A stretch of 64,000 nt of DNA from assembly GCF_000400365.1 (NCBI RefSeq), contig NZ_BAOG01000054.1, positions 60,929 through 124,928 on the forward strand. The letters run 5' to 3'. The notes under the pieces were generated by a model. It did no database searches. It was not told the DNA's origin and worked only from the letters and a program-made list of their open reading frames with translations. Each line of letters begins with the position of its first letter. The stretch's first letter is position 1. The stretch comes from Vibrio jasicida CAIM 1864 = LMG 25398 (lineage in GTDB: Bacteria; Pseudomonadota; Gammaproteobacteria; Enterobacterales; Vibrionaceae). Shown here one piece after another: positions 1 through 10,200 of this stretch. The position numbers were made by a program, and so were the translations under genes.

Positions 1-194
1 TGCTACTTCCTAATCTGGATAAAGCATTCGATCTCGGTTTCATATCATTTGATGATAAAGGAAAAGTTTTAATATCACGCTACCTAGAAAAACCAGAAGT
101 TCTTGGTCTACGCGAAGACATGTCTTTTCACGTCCATAATAGCCATAAGTATTACCTTGGCCATCATAGAGGGGTGCTGTTTAAGGGGCACTAG
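1..194 (+). CDS. HNH endonuclease, C-terminal fragment (cut by window edge)
   Basis: An open frame beginning at base 3 runs into the window and stops with TAG at 192-194, giving about 63 residues. It contains PNLDKAFDLGFISFDDKGK followed by ISRYLEKPEVLGL. This is the typical end of HNH_2-type nucleases, where 'LxPNxDxxFDxGxISF' carries the last part of the HNH metal-binding fold. Such domains occur in restriction-type and stand-alone accessory nucleases. The catalytic His-Asn-His core would lie mostly upstream of the window, so activity and full architecture cannot be judged. Family assignment is from motif resemblance only. Confidence 0.6.
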   Translation, partial: LLPNLDKAFDLGFISFDDKGKVLISRYLEKPEVLGLREDMSFHVHNSHKYYLGHHRGVLFKGH

Positions 195-404
195 ACTAGG
201 AATGAACACTACTCATTTTAGCTTGAACTCATAAACAAATTTCTCATTGTTTTCAACGTACAGAAAAACGCTGAGTATACTTTTCAAACAACCTTATTTA
301 TAAACTTTCCATTTCTTATAAAGCTCACAGATCTACCTCACATTTTTGTGCCTCATAACTGATACAGATATTAAAAGAGTGAGAAATGGATTACAGTTTG
401 GGAC
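195..404. other. AT-rich intergenic region between nuclease fragment and transglycosylase-like gene
   Basis: About 210 bases of AT-rich sequence with no clear terminator or promoter. A short frame starts at ATG 385 with an upstream GAG and reads MDYSLGHVFQMWLYRENGF before a stop at 442-444. It overlaps the start of the next gene in another frame. It may be the original start of that gene before a frameshift, or chance. Confidence 0.35.
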
Positions 405-1127
405 ATGTTTTCCAAATGTGGTTGTATCGTGAAAACGGTTTCTAAGCGATTGTATCAGCTATTAAAAATTGAAAAGCTTAAGCACAAAAAAGATAAGGTT
501 TTTTCCTTTCAAAACAGGTTGATAGATAATAATTCGAAAAGCCTGAACATTTTTTCACCTTCATCTTTATTCCTTAAAAAAAGTGATGTTTCTTCAGCGT
601 CTTTATCGGTTCCAACTACCGATGCCCTTGCTTGGGGAAATCGCGTCTCGGTAGAGTTCAAAATCAAGGTTTACAACATTTCTAAAGAGCTCAATATCGA
701 TCCTAATCATTTGATGGCTTGCATGGCGTTTGAAACGGCTGAGACATTTAGCCCAAGTATTAAAAATGGATCGGGAAGCGGTGCGACAGGGTTAATTCAA
801 TTTATGCCTTCAACCGCAGAAGCTTTAGGAACAAGCACAAAGAAGTTGGCCAAAATGAGTGCTGTGGATCAGCTGGATTATGTCAAAGCGTACTTTATGC
901 CATACCGAAATGACATGGCGTGTCTTGAGGATGTGTATATGGCGATCCTTTATCCTGCTGCAATCGGCCAACCGCCAACACATGTGCTTTTCAAGAAAGG
1001 CTCGATCGCTTATCGCCAAAACGCGGGGATTGACCGCAAGAACTCAGGCAAAATCACATTAGCTGATGTGTCCTATAAAGTGAGGCGCAAGTTAGAGAAG
1101 GGCATGCACCCCAAATTTTACGGTTAA
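405..1127 (+). CDS. lytic-transglycosylase-like protein
   Basis: 240 residues. The C-terminal two thirds resemble a lysozyme-like transglycosylase fold: a helix with MACMAFETAETFSP (candidate catalytic Glu110), then GSGSGATGLIQFMPSTAEALG, matching the 'GAxGLxQFMPxTA' element of SLT-family enzymes. Such enzymes cleave the glycan strand of peptidoglycan and are common in phage, conjugation and type VI secretion contexts. The first 70 residues are basic, show no obvious signal peptide and match nothing I recognise. The start is uncertain: no good ribosome site precedes 405, while a better-looking start at 385 is out of frame, so a frameshift or a later start is possible. Its neighbour is a nuclease fragment, which suggests accessory DNA. 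The substrate cleavage role is inferred from the motif alone. Confidence 0.6.
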   Translation: MFSKCGCIVKTVSKRLYQLLKIEKLKHKKDKVFSFQNRLIDNNSKSLNIFSPSSLFLKKSDVSSASLSVPTTDALAWGNRVSVEFKIKVYNISKELNIDPNHLMACMAFETAETFSPSIKNGSGSGATGLIQFMPSTAEALGTSTKKLAKMSAVDQLDYVKAYFMPYRNDMACLEDVYMAILYPAAIGQPPTHVLFKKGSIAYRQNAGIDRKNSGKITLADVSYKVRRKLEKGMHPKFYG

Positions 1128-1151
1128 ACTTTCCGATATTTTGGCGGGGGA

Positions 1152-1943
1152 TCAGAAGGTTGCTCCGCCATCCACTCTCAAATCATGCATGGTGATATGG
1201 CCAGATTTATCACTGAGCAAAAATTCAATCGCATTGGTGATGTCTTTGGTTTCGGCAATCTTGTTTAACGGAATGCCAATTCGATGCGACGCTAAGTTGC
1301 CTTGAACCGTTTCTCGCTCGCCATAAGATTCATTCCACATTTGCTCTTGCATTGGTGTTCTGGTTGAACCGGGGCTAACAATATTGCAGCGAATGCCATG
1401 CTCTGCCAGTTCTAATCCCAAACATTGCATCCACATGTGCAGGCCAGCTTTAGATGTGCAGTAGGCGGACATCTTCACGCGTGGTGTGTCTGCGGCATTT
1501 GATCCTACTGCGACAATCGCGCCTTTTCTGCCGTTTTCGACCAACATTTTTGCAAGCTTTTGGGTGAGTAGCATGGTGCCTTTTAAGTTGATATCTAGGG
1601 TTTTATTGAGCGCTTCATACGGCAGTTCGATAATAGAGGCGAGGTGTAATGTGCCAGCACAAGTGATGATGAGCTCTGGGATGAGGTTATCCTGCTGGAG
1701 GCTCTGGCAGGCATTGAGGATCGCATGTGGTTCGGATAGATCAAACGGGAGCAATGTGGTGCATTGTTGTTGGTTGGTCGACAAGCTTTGTTGTAGTCCA
1801 TCCAATGTTGCTTGAGTCACATCGCAAGCAATAACATGCGCCCCTTGGTCTAATAAGCTTTTAGTACATGCTAGGCCAATCCCTTGTCCGGCACCAGTGA
1901 CCAAGCACAGTTTGCCGTAGAATTCTGAGCGGTTTTCACGCAT
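1152..1943 (-). CDS. entA: 2,3-dihydro-2,3-dihydroxybenzoate dehydrogenase (EntA/VabA type)
   Basis: A 263-residue short-chain dehydrogenase. It oxidises 2,3-dihydro-2,3-dihydroxybenzoate to 2,3-dihydroxybenzoate with NAD+, the last step of the catechol building block, in the cytoplasm. The Rossmann glycine motif TGAGQGIG is near the N-terminus, and the catalytic Tyr-Lys pair is in SAYCTSKAG. The family's C-terminal VDGGATF is also present. The start at 1943 (MRENRSEF) is preferred because GGGAGAAGG lies directly upstream; a longer reading to 1967 exists. It is divergent from the lipoprotein gene at 2046, with a Fur-box-like sequence between them. It lies apart from entCEBF, but all functions of the pathway are in this locus. 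The SDR family is broad, so the specific assignment leans on context. Confidence 0.9.
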   Translation of the reverse strand: MRENRSEFYGKLCLVTGAGQGIGLACTKSLLDQGAHVIACDVTQATLDGLQQSLSTNQQQCTTLLPFDLSEPHAILNACQSLQQDNLIPELIITCAGTLHLASIIELPYEALNKTLDINLKGTMLLTQKLAKMLVENGRKGAIVAVGSNAADTPRVKMSAYCTSKAGLHMWMQCLGLELAEHGIRCNIVSPGSTRTPMQEQMWNESYGERETVQGNLASHRIGIPLNKIAETKDITNAIEFLLSDKSGHITMHDLRVDGGATF

Positions 1944-1991
1944 CACCTTCTCCCTTTCGCGATACAAATATGAAATCTAAGTTGGATAGAT

Positions 1992-2010
1992 GATAATGAT
2001 TTTTGTTATC
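1992..2010. promoter_or_regulatory. Fur box (putative) between entA and lipoprotein gene
   Basis: GATAATGATTTTTGTTATC matches the 19-base Fur consensus at 15 of 19 positions by eye. It sits in the only control region for the divergent entA and lipoprotein genes, so both are expected to be iron-repressed. Binding is inferred. Confidence 0.7.
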
Positions 2011-2045
2011 GTTGTCATTATATTAACAAGGAGGTATAGAATTCA

Positions 2046-3143
2046 ATGAAAATATTAGGCTGGAAAATCAAGCCCTTGATACTGGTTTTAGGGTTGGTTG
2101 GGATCTCAGGGTGTGAGTATTTACCGCACTTTGCAAAGGTCGATTTGCCGGAGCAAAAAATTGAACAAGTGGTTGAGCAAGCTAAGCCCGCTGATGCTGC
2201 AATTCTGAAGGCATTCGAGCAACACAGTTTTGTTGGGATTGGCGATTACCATTGGAATGACGCTTTTTTACGTTACGCAACGGAACTGGTTTCGACCGAT
2301 GCTTTCTCTGACCAAGTTACCCATGTTGTGGTCGAATTTGGTAATGCGAAATATCAACCTGTATTGGATAAATATCTGGCAGGCGGTGAGGTCAGCGAAT
2401 CACAGCTGAATGAGGTGCTACGTGGTTCGATTTACTTTATGGCTTGGATGCCAGATGCGTATATCAACTTCTTCAAGGCGATCAGGGCGCGTAATTTGTT
2501 GTTACCTGAAGGCAAAAAAATTCAGGTGCATCTCGCGGAAGCGCCCTTTGAATGGGGTGGTGTCGCGGATGCAAAAGTTTGGAAACAAGCGGCGCAGAGT
2601 AAAACGGATTACTTTTACCAAATTGCTCAAGAGCGAATTGAGCACAATGAAAAAGCACTGTTGATTTTCGGGGCTTTCCATCTGGTGAATGCACCGAAGG
2701 ACTATGTCGCGAAAACGCAAGCCAGCGCTTGGCCGCTTGCGACTCGATTAGAGCAAGCGTTTCCTGATAGTACGTATTTAATTTGGCCGATGACAGAGCC
2801 CGAAGTCGTGCAAACCTTCCACAATGTAAAATCGCCAGCGCTACTCGAGGTGACGAATAGTCCTATTGAGCCACTTCGATTCATCGATTTATTACCTAAA
2901 GCGCGCTATAAACTGGCGGCAATGGATAAGATGGATGCCCCAGTCGGGGAACTGTTTGATGCGTTTCTGTACCTTGGTGAGAATGCGCGCTCCACCTTAT
3001 TTCCACGTGAAGTGATGGCAGATCGTGAATGGGTGAATGAGATGCAAAGGCGTGTCGATTTGATCGGAGGCAAGATGCAAGATCGCTTCAACGAGATACG
3101 ATCGCTGAGTGATGAGAAATATGGTTTTTCTGATAACGGGTAA
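2046..3143 (+). CDS. ChaN/Tiki-superfamily-like lipoprotein in siderophore locus
   Basis: 365 residues with a signal peptide ending in a lipobox, ISGC (Cys23), so a membrane-anchored lipoprotein is predicted. The body has GIGDYHW, VVVEFGNAKYQ, AWMPDAY and LLIFGAFHLVN. The spacing of 'G(D/E)xHW' and 'EFGNA' resembles the haem-binding-uptake/Tiki-like and erythromycin-esterase-like superfamily, which includes ChaN iron-regulated lipoproteins. The same motifs recur in the gene at 11199, so the two are paralogues. A strong AAGGAGG precedes the ATG, and a Fur-box-like site is just upstream. Position and regulation point to a role in iron or siderophore handling, for example binding or hydrolysing a ferric catechol, but this is inference. 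Family assignment is moderate and biochemical function is unknown. Confidence 0.75.
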   Translation: MKILGWKIKPLILVLGLVGISGCEYLPHFAKVDLPEQKIEQVVEQAKPADAAILKAFEQHSFVGIGDYHWNDAFLRYATELVSTDAFSDQVTHVVVEFGNAKYQPVLDKYLAGGEVSESQLNEVLRGSIYFMAWMPDAYINFFKAIRARNLLLPEGKKIQVHLAEAPFEWGGVADAKVWKQAAQSKTDYFYQIAQERIEHNEKALLIFGAFHLVNAPKDYVAKTQASAWPLATRLEQAFPDSTYLIWPMTEPEVVQTFHNVKSPALLEVTNSPIEPLRFIDLLPKARYKLAAMDKMDAPVGELFDAFLYLGENARSTLFPREVMADREWVNEMQRRVDLIGGKMQDRFNEIRSLSDEKYGFSDNG

Positions 3144-3186
3144 TATGGCTAATAAGCATTTCTAAGTAAGAACTATCACAACAATC

Positions 3187-3220
3187 AATGGCTGACAGCA
3201 TAAGGTGTCAGCCATTTTTT
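3187..3220 (+). terminator. rho-independent terminator after the lipoprotein gene
   Basis: An 11-base stem (AATGGCTGACA / TGTCAGCCATT, 3187-3197 with 3206-3216) is followed by a T-run. It separates the lipoprotein transcript from the entC operon. Confidence 0.85.
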
Positions 3221-3318
3221 ATGCGTCATTTTGAGGCTATTTTACTGATAAGACTAAAGAATTATTTGCGTTTTTCCATATTAATACTATGGGATTAATT
3301 TATAAAACTATAAATAAT

Positions 3319-3337
3319 ACGAATGATAATTATTATC
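3319..3337. promoter_or_regulatory. Fur box (putative) of the entCEBF operon
   Basis: ACGAATGATAATTATTATC matches the Fur consensus at 15 of 19 positions, with an intact ATGATAAT core. It lies about 95 bases before entC, in an AT-rich promoter region. Confidence 0.7.
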
Positions 3338-3432
3338 AAAAGTGTTTGAATAAATGGTTTTGTGTGTGTAGTCTCACCTCTTAAATGAGAAGGAATCTCA
3401 TTTGGAACGCCATGTTTAATACAGTTTGAGAG

Positions 3433-4653
3433 ATGATTATGCTTCGTAACTCAACGGGAAGCAGCACTATGCTCACAGAGTTTCTTAATGCCCATACGGA
3501 TGATGCTTCGTTCTTCTTTAGCTCTCCGACAGTGACGTTATTGACTCAAGGGATTGCTGCCGAATTTTCCCAACAAGTCAGGTTCTCAGAATTAGATACT
3601 CACATCAGCCAATTATTGGAATCGGCGAAGGAAGAGGGCAATGAAAACCCTATCGCTGTAGGTGTGATCCCATTTTCTGAACACAACCCAGTACATTTTA
3701 TTGTCCCTGAACGTCTGATTACGACATCACCAATTCGACCGGATAAAGTGTCGGATGTGGATGGGTTAGCGGATTGTCATCCATCTTCTATTCAACCCAT
3801 TCCCGATCCTAGTGATTACATGCGTAGCGTTGAACAAGCCGTAAGGAGTTGCTGTCGAGAGGATGTGGAACTCGACAAAGTCGTCTTATCTCGCACCATG
3901 CAAGTCGAGACGGAAGAGGATATTGACCGCGCTCGTTTCCTAAAAACGTTACTCAAACAGAATCCCGGTGGCTACACCTTTTCGACTCGCATTGGAGGAA
4001 GCCATTCCGATGCATATTTAATGGGCTCTAGCCCTGAGCTTCTTGTTTCGCGCAAAGGCCCTCATGTTTGCTCCAACCCGCTAGCAGGCTCCCGTCGTCG
4101 CAGTGACAACGAATCAATGAACCAACAACAAGGTGAGTTGATGATGGAAAGCAGCAAGGATCTTCACGAGCATGCGGTGGTTGTAGATGCCGTCGAGAAA
4201 GCGCTCCAACCTTGGTGCCATAATTTGTATGTGCCGATGGTGCCATCGGTGATTGAAACCAAAGCGATGTTACACCTTTCGACTCGTATCGAGGGCATGG
4301 TTTCAGATGCCAATACCAGCGTATTAAAACTCGCGAGTGCATTGCACCCGACACCTGCGGTATGCGGTTACCCTACAGCGCAGGCTTATGATTTTATCAG
4401 CAATGTAGAGCCCTTTGACCGTGGTTACTTTACCGGACTGGTTGGCTGGGTGGATGCCCGCGGCAATGGAGAATGGGTTGTCGTGATCCGTTGTGCAGAG
4501 GTCGAGAAAAAACGTCTTCGCGTTTACGCGGGTGCTGGCATTGTTGCTGGCTCAGAGCCACAAAGTGAACTGGAAGAAACCGGCAACAAGATGCGAACCG
4601 TGCTTAACGCATTGGGTATTGAAATCCGTGAGAACATGGAGGTGGTTCAATGA
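3433..4653 (+). CDS. entC: isochorismate synthase, siderophore-type
   Basis: 406 residues of the chorismate-binding family. It converts chorismate to isochorismate, the entry step to 2,3-dihydroxybenzoate. Family signatures are PTPAVCGYPT, the GLVGWVDARGNGEW segment and AGAGIVAGSEPQSE near the C-terminus. It is a full-length EntC homologue, distinct from MenF at 48769, which serves menaquinone. An in-frame ATG at 3439 is better spaced from GAGAG and may be the true start, giving 404 residues. It heads an operon with entE, overlapping it by 4 bases, and lies behind a Fur-like site, so iron limitation should switch it on. Assignment to the siderophore rather than the menaquinone branch comes from its neighbours. 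Confidence 0.95.
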   Translation: MIMLRNSTGSSTMLTEFLNAHTDDASFFFSSPTVTLLTQGIAAEFSQQVRFSELDTHISQLLESAKEEGNENPIAVGVIPFSEHNPVHFIVPERLITTSPIRPDKVSDVDGLADCHPSSIQPIPDPSDYMRSVEQAVRSCCREDVELDKVVLSRTMQVETEEDIDRARFLKTLLKQNPGGYTFSTRIGGSHSDAYLMGSSPELLVSRKGPHVCSNPLAGSRRRSDNESMNQQQGELMMESSKDLHEHAVVVDAVEKALQPWCHNLYVPMVPSVIETKAMLHLSTRIEGMVSDANTSVLKLASALHPTPAVCGYPTAQAYDFISNVEPFDRGYFTGLVGWVDARGNGEWVVVIRCAEVEKKRLRVYAGAGIVAGSEPQSELEETGNKMRTVLNALGIEIRENMEVVQ

Positions 4654-6269
4654 ACCGCCCGTGCATGAAGGCATCAGGATTTACCCCATGGCCGCAAGAG
4701 ATGACTCAAAAGTATCGCGATGCAGGGTTTTGGACGCAGCAAACCATCCCAGAGATGCTTGAGGCGAGCGCACAGCGTTATTCAGAATGCGTAGCTTTGG
4801 TTGCGGGCGATCAGCAATGGACTTACCAAACGTTAGTCGAACAAGTTGACAAGCTTGCTGCCGGGTTCCAGCACAAGCTCAATCTAAAATCCGGTGATAA
4901 AGCGGTTTTGCATTTGCCCAACGTTGGTGAGTTTTATTTGAGTTTCTTTGCCTTGCTTAAAATTGGGGTTCAACCCGTTTTAGCGTTACCTGCGCATCGC
5001 TATTCGGAGATTCGATACTTTTGTCATTTTACTGAAGCGAAAGTATTGATTACCGCACCTCAATTAGGCGTCAAAACCGCTGAGATAGCTCAACAAGTGG
5101 CCGCAGATTTACCGAGTTTAAAAACGGTAGTGTGGGCTGGTGAAGAGAGCTTAATGCCTACCGGTGCTCAAGCGCTAAACACACTGTTTTTGGAAGAGGT
5201 TGATGCTCAATCTGATGTCGCCGAAGACTTTGCTTTTTTCCAACTTTCTGGTGGGACAACGGGTACGCCAAAGCTCATCCCAAGAACCCACATTGATTAC
5301 CTTTATAGCGTTAGTGCGAGCAATGACGTTTGTCAGTTCTCTGCTTGCACTCGTTACTTATGCGTTTTACCTGCTGCGCACAATTTCCCATTAAGTTCGC
5401 CTGGTGCGTTGGGCTGCTTTATGGCTGGTGGCATGGTCGTACTAGCGCCAGATGCCAGCCCTCAAACGGCCTTTTCTTTGATTGAAAAACACCAAATCAC
5501 TGTCGCGGCTTTGGTTCCTCCATTGGCGTTGTTATGGCTAGATGAAGCAGCAAGAACCCAGCAAAACATTACGTCACTTCAGTTACTGCAAGTCGGTGGC
5601 GCTCGTTTTAGTGAAGAGGCGGCAAAACGAGTGAAGCCAGAGCTTGGTTGTACTTTGCAACAAGTGTTTGGCATGGCTGAAGGGCTGGTAAATTACACCC
5701 GTTTGGATGATCCAGAGTCAGAAATTGTCACTACGCAAGGCCGTCCTATGTCACCTGCAGATGAGCTTTTGGTACTAGACGAAGCAGGTAATCCGGTTCC
5801 GAAAGGGACTGCGGGGATTTTGTTCGTGCGTGGTCCTTATACCATTCAGGGTTATTACCATGCACCGGAACACAATCAGCGTTCTTTCACCGATCTTGGT
5901 TATTACCGTACTGGGGATATCGTCGTCATGACTGAAGCCGGCAATTTGCAAGTTGTGGGGCGGGATAAGGACCAAATCAATCGTGGTGGTGAAAAAATTG
6001 CGGCCGAAGAGGTGGAGAATCACCTTCTTGCTCATGACTCCGTTCACGATGCGGCGGTGATTGCGATCCCAGATGAATACCTTGGTGAGCGCAGTTGCGC
6101 GGCATTGGTGTGTAGAGCGCAAAATCCCAAGCCTATTGAAATCAAGCGATTCTTGCGAGGTCGAGGATTGGCGGATTTCAAAATTCCAGATCGCGTGATC
6201 TTTGTTGATGTTCTACCCAAAACGCCAGTAGGAAAGATCAACAAAAACAAACTTCTAGAACTGATTTAA
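4650..6269 (+). CDS. entE: 2,3-dihydroxybenzoate-AMP ligase
   Basis: A 539-residue stand-alone adenylation enzyme. It activates 2,3-dihydroxybenzoate with ATP and loads it onto the aryl carrier domain of EntB. Visible ANL-family motifs are FQLSGGTTGTPKLIPRTH (P-loop), VFGMAEG (A5), YRTGDIV (A7) and the C-terminal KTPVGKINK with the A10 lysine. The opening FTPWPQEM and HNFPLSSPG are typical of aryl-acid ligases. The ATG overlaps the stop of entC (ATGA), and GGAGG lies upstream, so translation is probably coupled. Length is standard for the family (EntE is about 536). Confidence 0.96.
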   Translation: MNRPCMKASGFTPWPQEMTQKYRDAGFWTQQTIPEMLEASAQRYSECVALVAGDQQWTYQTLVEQVDKLAAGFQHKLNLKSGDKAVLHLPNVGEFYLSFFALLKIGVQPVLALPAHRYSEIRYFCHFTEAKVLITAPQLGVKTAEIAQQVAADLPSLKTVVWAGEESLMPTGAQALNTLFLEEVDAQSDVAEDFAFFQLSGGTTGTPKLIPRTHIDYLYSVSASNDVCQFSACTRYLCVLPAAHNFPLSSPGALGCFMAGGMVVLAPDASPQTAFSLIEKHQITVAALVPPLALLWLDEAARTQQNITSLQLLQVGGARFSEEAAKRVKPELGCTLQQVFGMAEGLVNYTRLDDPESEIVTTQGRPMSPADELLVLDEAGNPVPKGTAGILFVRGPYTIQGYYHAPEHNQRSFTDLGYYRTGDIVVMTEAGNLQVVGRDKDQINRGGEKIAAEEVENHLLAHDSVHDAAVIAIPDEYLGERSCAALVCRAQNPKPIEIKRFLRGRGLADFKIPDRVIFVDVLPKTPVGKINKNKLLELI

Positions 6270-6334
6270 TCGAACCACCACACCACGATATCAACGGTGT
6301 TGTGTGTATAAATAAAATTTTGGAGATTAGCCCC

Positions 6335-7225
6335 ATGGCCATTCCATCTATCTCTGGTTATTCACTATCTAAGCCGATGCCAGAAAACCGCGTAAATTGG
6401 TCTGTAGAGCCAAAGCGCGCTGTGTTATTGATTCACGATATGCAGCAGTATTTTCTCAATTTCTATGATGTCGATAGTGAGATGATCCAAACGCTCACTC
6501 ATCATATTAAGCAAATTAAACAAGCGTGTATCGATGCGGGTATCCCTGTGGTTTACACCGCTCAACCGGGTGACCAACGCCAAGAAGACCGTGCCTTACT
6601 AACGGACTTTTGGGGACCAGGTCTGAAAGCGGATGATGATATTACGCGTATTTTCCCTGCGCTTGCGCCTTCTGAACAAGACATTGTTTACACCAAGTGG
6701 CGTTACAGTGCGTTTCAGCGTACTCCGCTTAAATCCATGATGGATGAAACGGGTCGTGACCAGCTGATCATCGTAGGTATTTATGCCCACATTGGTTGTT
6801 TGCAAACCGCTGCCGAAGCGTTCATGACCGATATTAAAGCTTTTATGGTTTCTGATGCTGTCGCAGATTTCTCAGCGAACGATCATGAAATGGCTCTCAA
6901 TTATGTCGCAGGTCGCTGTGGCTATGTGTTGGATAAGCAGCAATTGCTATCTCAAATCAGCAGTGCAGATGAATTTGTCGGTGATGACTTTTCCATTCCT
7001 CAATCTCAGCAACATTTAACTCAGCAGTTAGCGGCATTGCTAGAAGTGCCAGTCGATGAAATGACGCCGGAAGATAGCCTGCTGGATTTCGGTTTAGATT
7101 CGGTTCGTATGATGTCACTGGTCGGTGACTGGCAGCAAGCTGGTCTAGACGTGAGTTTTATGGAACTTGCCGCCAAGCCCAGTGTGCAAGATTGGTGGCA
7201 ACTGATTGAGAAGAAGCTGACTTAA
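6335..7225 (+). CDS. entB: isochorismatase / aryl carrier protein
   Basis: 296 residues in two parts. Residues 1 to about 210 are an isochorismatase domain with LLIHDMQQYF (catalytic Asp) and IVGIYAHIGCLQTA (the usual Cys), which releases pyruvate from isochorismate. The last 75 residues are an aryl carrier domain with DFGLDSVRMM, where Ser256 is the phosphopantetheine site. The protein therefore both makes the DHB precursor and presents DHB to the NRPS. The start at 6335 (MAIPSISGY) is chosen for GGAG nine bases upstream; a GTG at 6302 would add 11 unconserved residues. It lies 65 bases after entE and shortly before the NRPS gene, in the same operon. Confidence 0.95.
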   Translation: MAIPSISGYSLSKPMPENRVNWSVEPKRAVLLIHDMQQYFLNFYDVDSEMIQTLTHHIKQIKQACIDAGIPVVYTAQPGDQRQEDRALLTDFWGPGLKADDDITRIFPALAPSEQDIVYTKWRYSAFQRTPLKSMMDETGRDQLIIVGIYAHIGCLQTAAEAFMTDIKAFMVSDAVADFSANDHEMALNYVAGRCGYVLDKQQLLSQISSADEFVGDDFSIPQSQQHLTQQLAALLEVPVDEMTPEDSLLDFGLDSVRMMSLVGDWQQAGLDVSFMELAAKPSVQDWWQLIEKKLT

Positions 7226-7252
7226 CAGCCTACGAGGAAGAGTAACAAAGGA

Positions 7253-10200
7253 ATGGACATGTACGATTTACCTTATACAGCGGAGCAATTGCTGCCGCTT
7301 ACGGATGCCCAAGCAGGGATTTGGTTTGCTCAGTTGCGCGACCCGGATAATCCAATTTACAAGACTGGCGAATACTTAGTGATTGATGGCAAGGTGGATG
7401 AGCCTTGTTTTGTTGAAGCGGTAAAAACCGCCATTGATGAAGTTGACTCGTTACACGCGAAGTTTGTCACTACCACCGAAGGCCCTCGCATGGTGATTGA
7501 TAGACAAAACTGGCAGGTAGAGCGAATCGACTTCTCGCAACATGATGTGCCACTCGAGTCTGCAGTCGATTGGATGAAGAAAGAGTTGAAGCAGCCCGTT
7601 GATTTGGAGCAAGGCCCACTGTTTATTATGGCGCTGCTTAAGCTTGCAGAAGATAAGTTTGTTTGGTTCCTGTCACTTCACCACATTGCTATTGATGGCT
7701 ACAGCATGTCGTTGATCGCTTCGCGTATTGCTCATATCTATGGCCAACTTACGAAGGGAGAGCAGTTTGACGAGATCCAATTGGTGGATCAACACGCGTT
7801 GCTTAAAGAAGACAACGACTATAAAGCGTCGGAAAAATACCAAAAAGACCGTACCTTCTACTTACAACGTTATGCCGACCACTCTGATACGGTTAACTTA
7901 GCGGGTAAACCGACAGTGACATCTGATCACTTCTTACGCTTGAAAGGCGCGATGCCAGTAGAAGACTTCCAGCATATGGAATCGTTGGCGAAGCAATGCC
8001 GAACGCACTGGTACAGTGTGCTGATCGCTTCCATTGCTGCGTATGTTCATCGTATGACGCGTTCCAACGAGGTGGTGCTTGGTGTGCCGTTGATGGGGCG
8101 CTTAGGTTCAGTGGCAATTCAAACGCCGGCGATGCGAGTGAATATCTTGCCAGTGCGAGTGAGTTTTACTCAAGGTACGGACATCAAAACGCTAGTTAAG
8201 CAGGTAAACCAAGAATTCTCATCTGTTCGTCGTCACCAAGGGTACCGCTATGAAGAACTGCACCGCGAATTGAATCTAGTAAAAGACAACCGCAATCTAT
8301 TTGGCCCTTTGGTCAATATCATGCCGTTTGAGTATGAACATAAATTTGGCGAGTTGGCTTCGAAAGCACATAACCTGTCAGCGGGGCCCGTGGATGATAT
8401 TTCCTTCTATTGTTATGAGCTTGACGGTCAACTTCACATAGATATGGATGCCAATCCAGAGCTGTATTCTGGCCAAGACATTAAAGAGCACCAGCAGCGC
8501 TTGTTCCACTTTATGAGCGACTTTTTTGCAAGCGCGCAAGCTCAAGATCCATCGTTATGCCAAATCAGTGACGTGAATATTCTTCTCTCTGGGGAGAAAG
8601 AAAAGGTCATCGAAACTTGGAATGATACTGACCACGAGGTGCCAGAAACGACCCTAGCTGCCTTGTTGGCAAGGCAACGTATTCTGACGCCTCATGCTCC
8701 CGCCCTCATTTTTGAAGGACAAAAGCTCAGCTATGAGCAGTTAGCGAAAAAAGTGTACTCCTTGACTAACTGGTTAACCGCGCAAGGGGTTGAGCTGGGA
8801 GATCGCATTGCGGTTTGCATCCCAAGAAGTGAAGAACTGATTGTTGTACAACAGGCGATTCTTGCTGCTGGTGCGGTTTACGTACCGATCGATCCAGATT
8901 ACCCAGAAGGCCGAATCCACTACATGTTGGAATCTTCTGCACCGAAGTTTGTATTCTCGACGACCGAGCTACAAAGCAAATTGCCGCAAGGTGTGGAGGT
9001 GAAGTTGGTTGATGACGCGACGTTGCCAACTATTTATAAGGTGGTTGAGGCATTACCACCACAAGTGCGTCCGGAACCTCACTCTCCGGCTTACATGATT
9101 TATACCTCTGGTTCTACGGGCAAACCAAAAGGTGTTGTGGTTACTCACGATGCTATCGTCAACCGACTACTTTGGATGCACGACCAATACCCAATTGATG
9201 CCAAAGACCGAGTATTACAAAAAACGCCTGCAGGTTTTGATGTCTCTATTTGGGAATTTTTCTGGCCAATGATCGTCGGTTCATGCTTGGTGGTCGCAAA
9301 ACCGGAGGGGCATAAAGATCCTATTTATCTGCAAGATCTTATCCATCGAGAGAAAATCACGACCTTGCACTTTGTGCCTTCAATGCTGCAAATCTTCGTC
9401 CAACAAGCCGATGCCAATTTGTGCCAGAGTTTACGCCAAGTTTTTTGTAGTGGTGAAGCGCTACCGATGGAATTGGTGAATCATTATTACCAAGACTTTA
9501 GTGCGCCATTGCACAACTTGTACGGTCCGACAGAAGCGGCTGTTGATGTGACTTATTGGCCAAGTGAGGCGAATGCGCAAGGTAATTCGACACCAATAGG
9601 CCGCCCTGTGTGGAACACCCAAATTTACATTTTGGATGATGCATTAAATCCAGTACCGCCGGGTGTCGTCGGTCATCTTTATATTGCGGGTCGACAATTA
9701 GCGTTGGGTTATCACGGCCAGCCAGAACTGACCGCAGAGCGTTTCATTGAAAGCCCATTCGGACCAAAAGGCAGCCGAATGTACTTATCTGGTGATTTGG
9801 CTCGTTGGCGAAAAGACGGGGCGATTGAATACTGTGGGCGTAGTGATTTTCAGGTCAAGATTCGAGGTTTCCGTATTGAGCTTGAAGAAATTGAAAACGC
9901 CTTAGCAAATCACCCAAGTGTCGCGCAAGTTGCGGTATTGGCGCAGGAATATGCCGATGGTGACAAACGCCTCGTAGCGTATGTTACGGCAGAAGATCCA
10001 GAACAGGGTGTTGATAGCAACTTGCTGCAGCGATTCCTTGCCGAACCGCTGCCAGAGTACATGGTTCCAAGTTACTTTGTGACGTTGGATACTTTCCCGT
10101 TAACGCCAAACGGTAAGCTGGATCGCAACGCGTTGCCGAAGCCAGATTTGTCTGGTCAGGTCGGTACAAAAGGGCCAAGCAACCTTGTTGAAGAACGTTT

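Noticed and set aside
4493..4762. An 89-residue frame across the entC/entE junction
   Set aside because: It overlaps both conserved genes in another frame and has no family resemblance.
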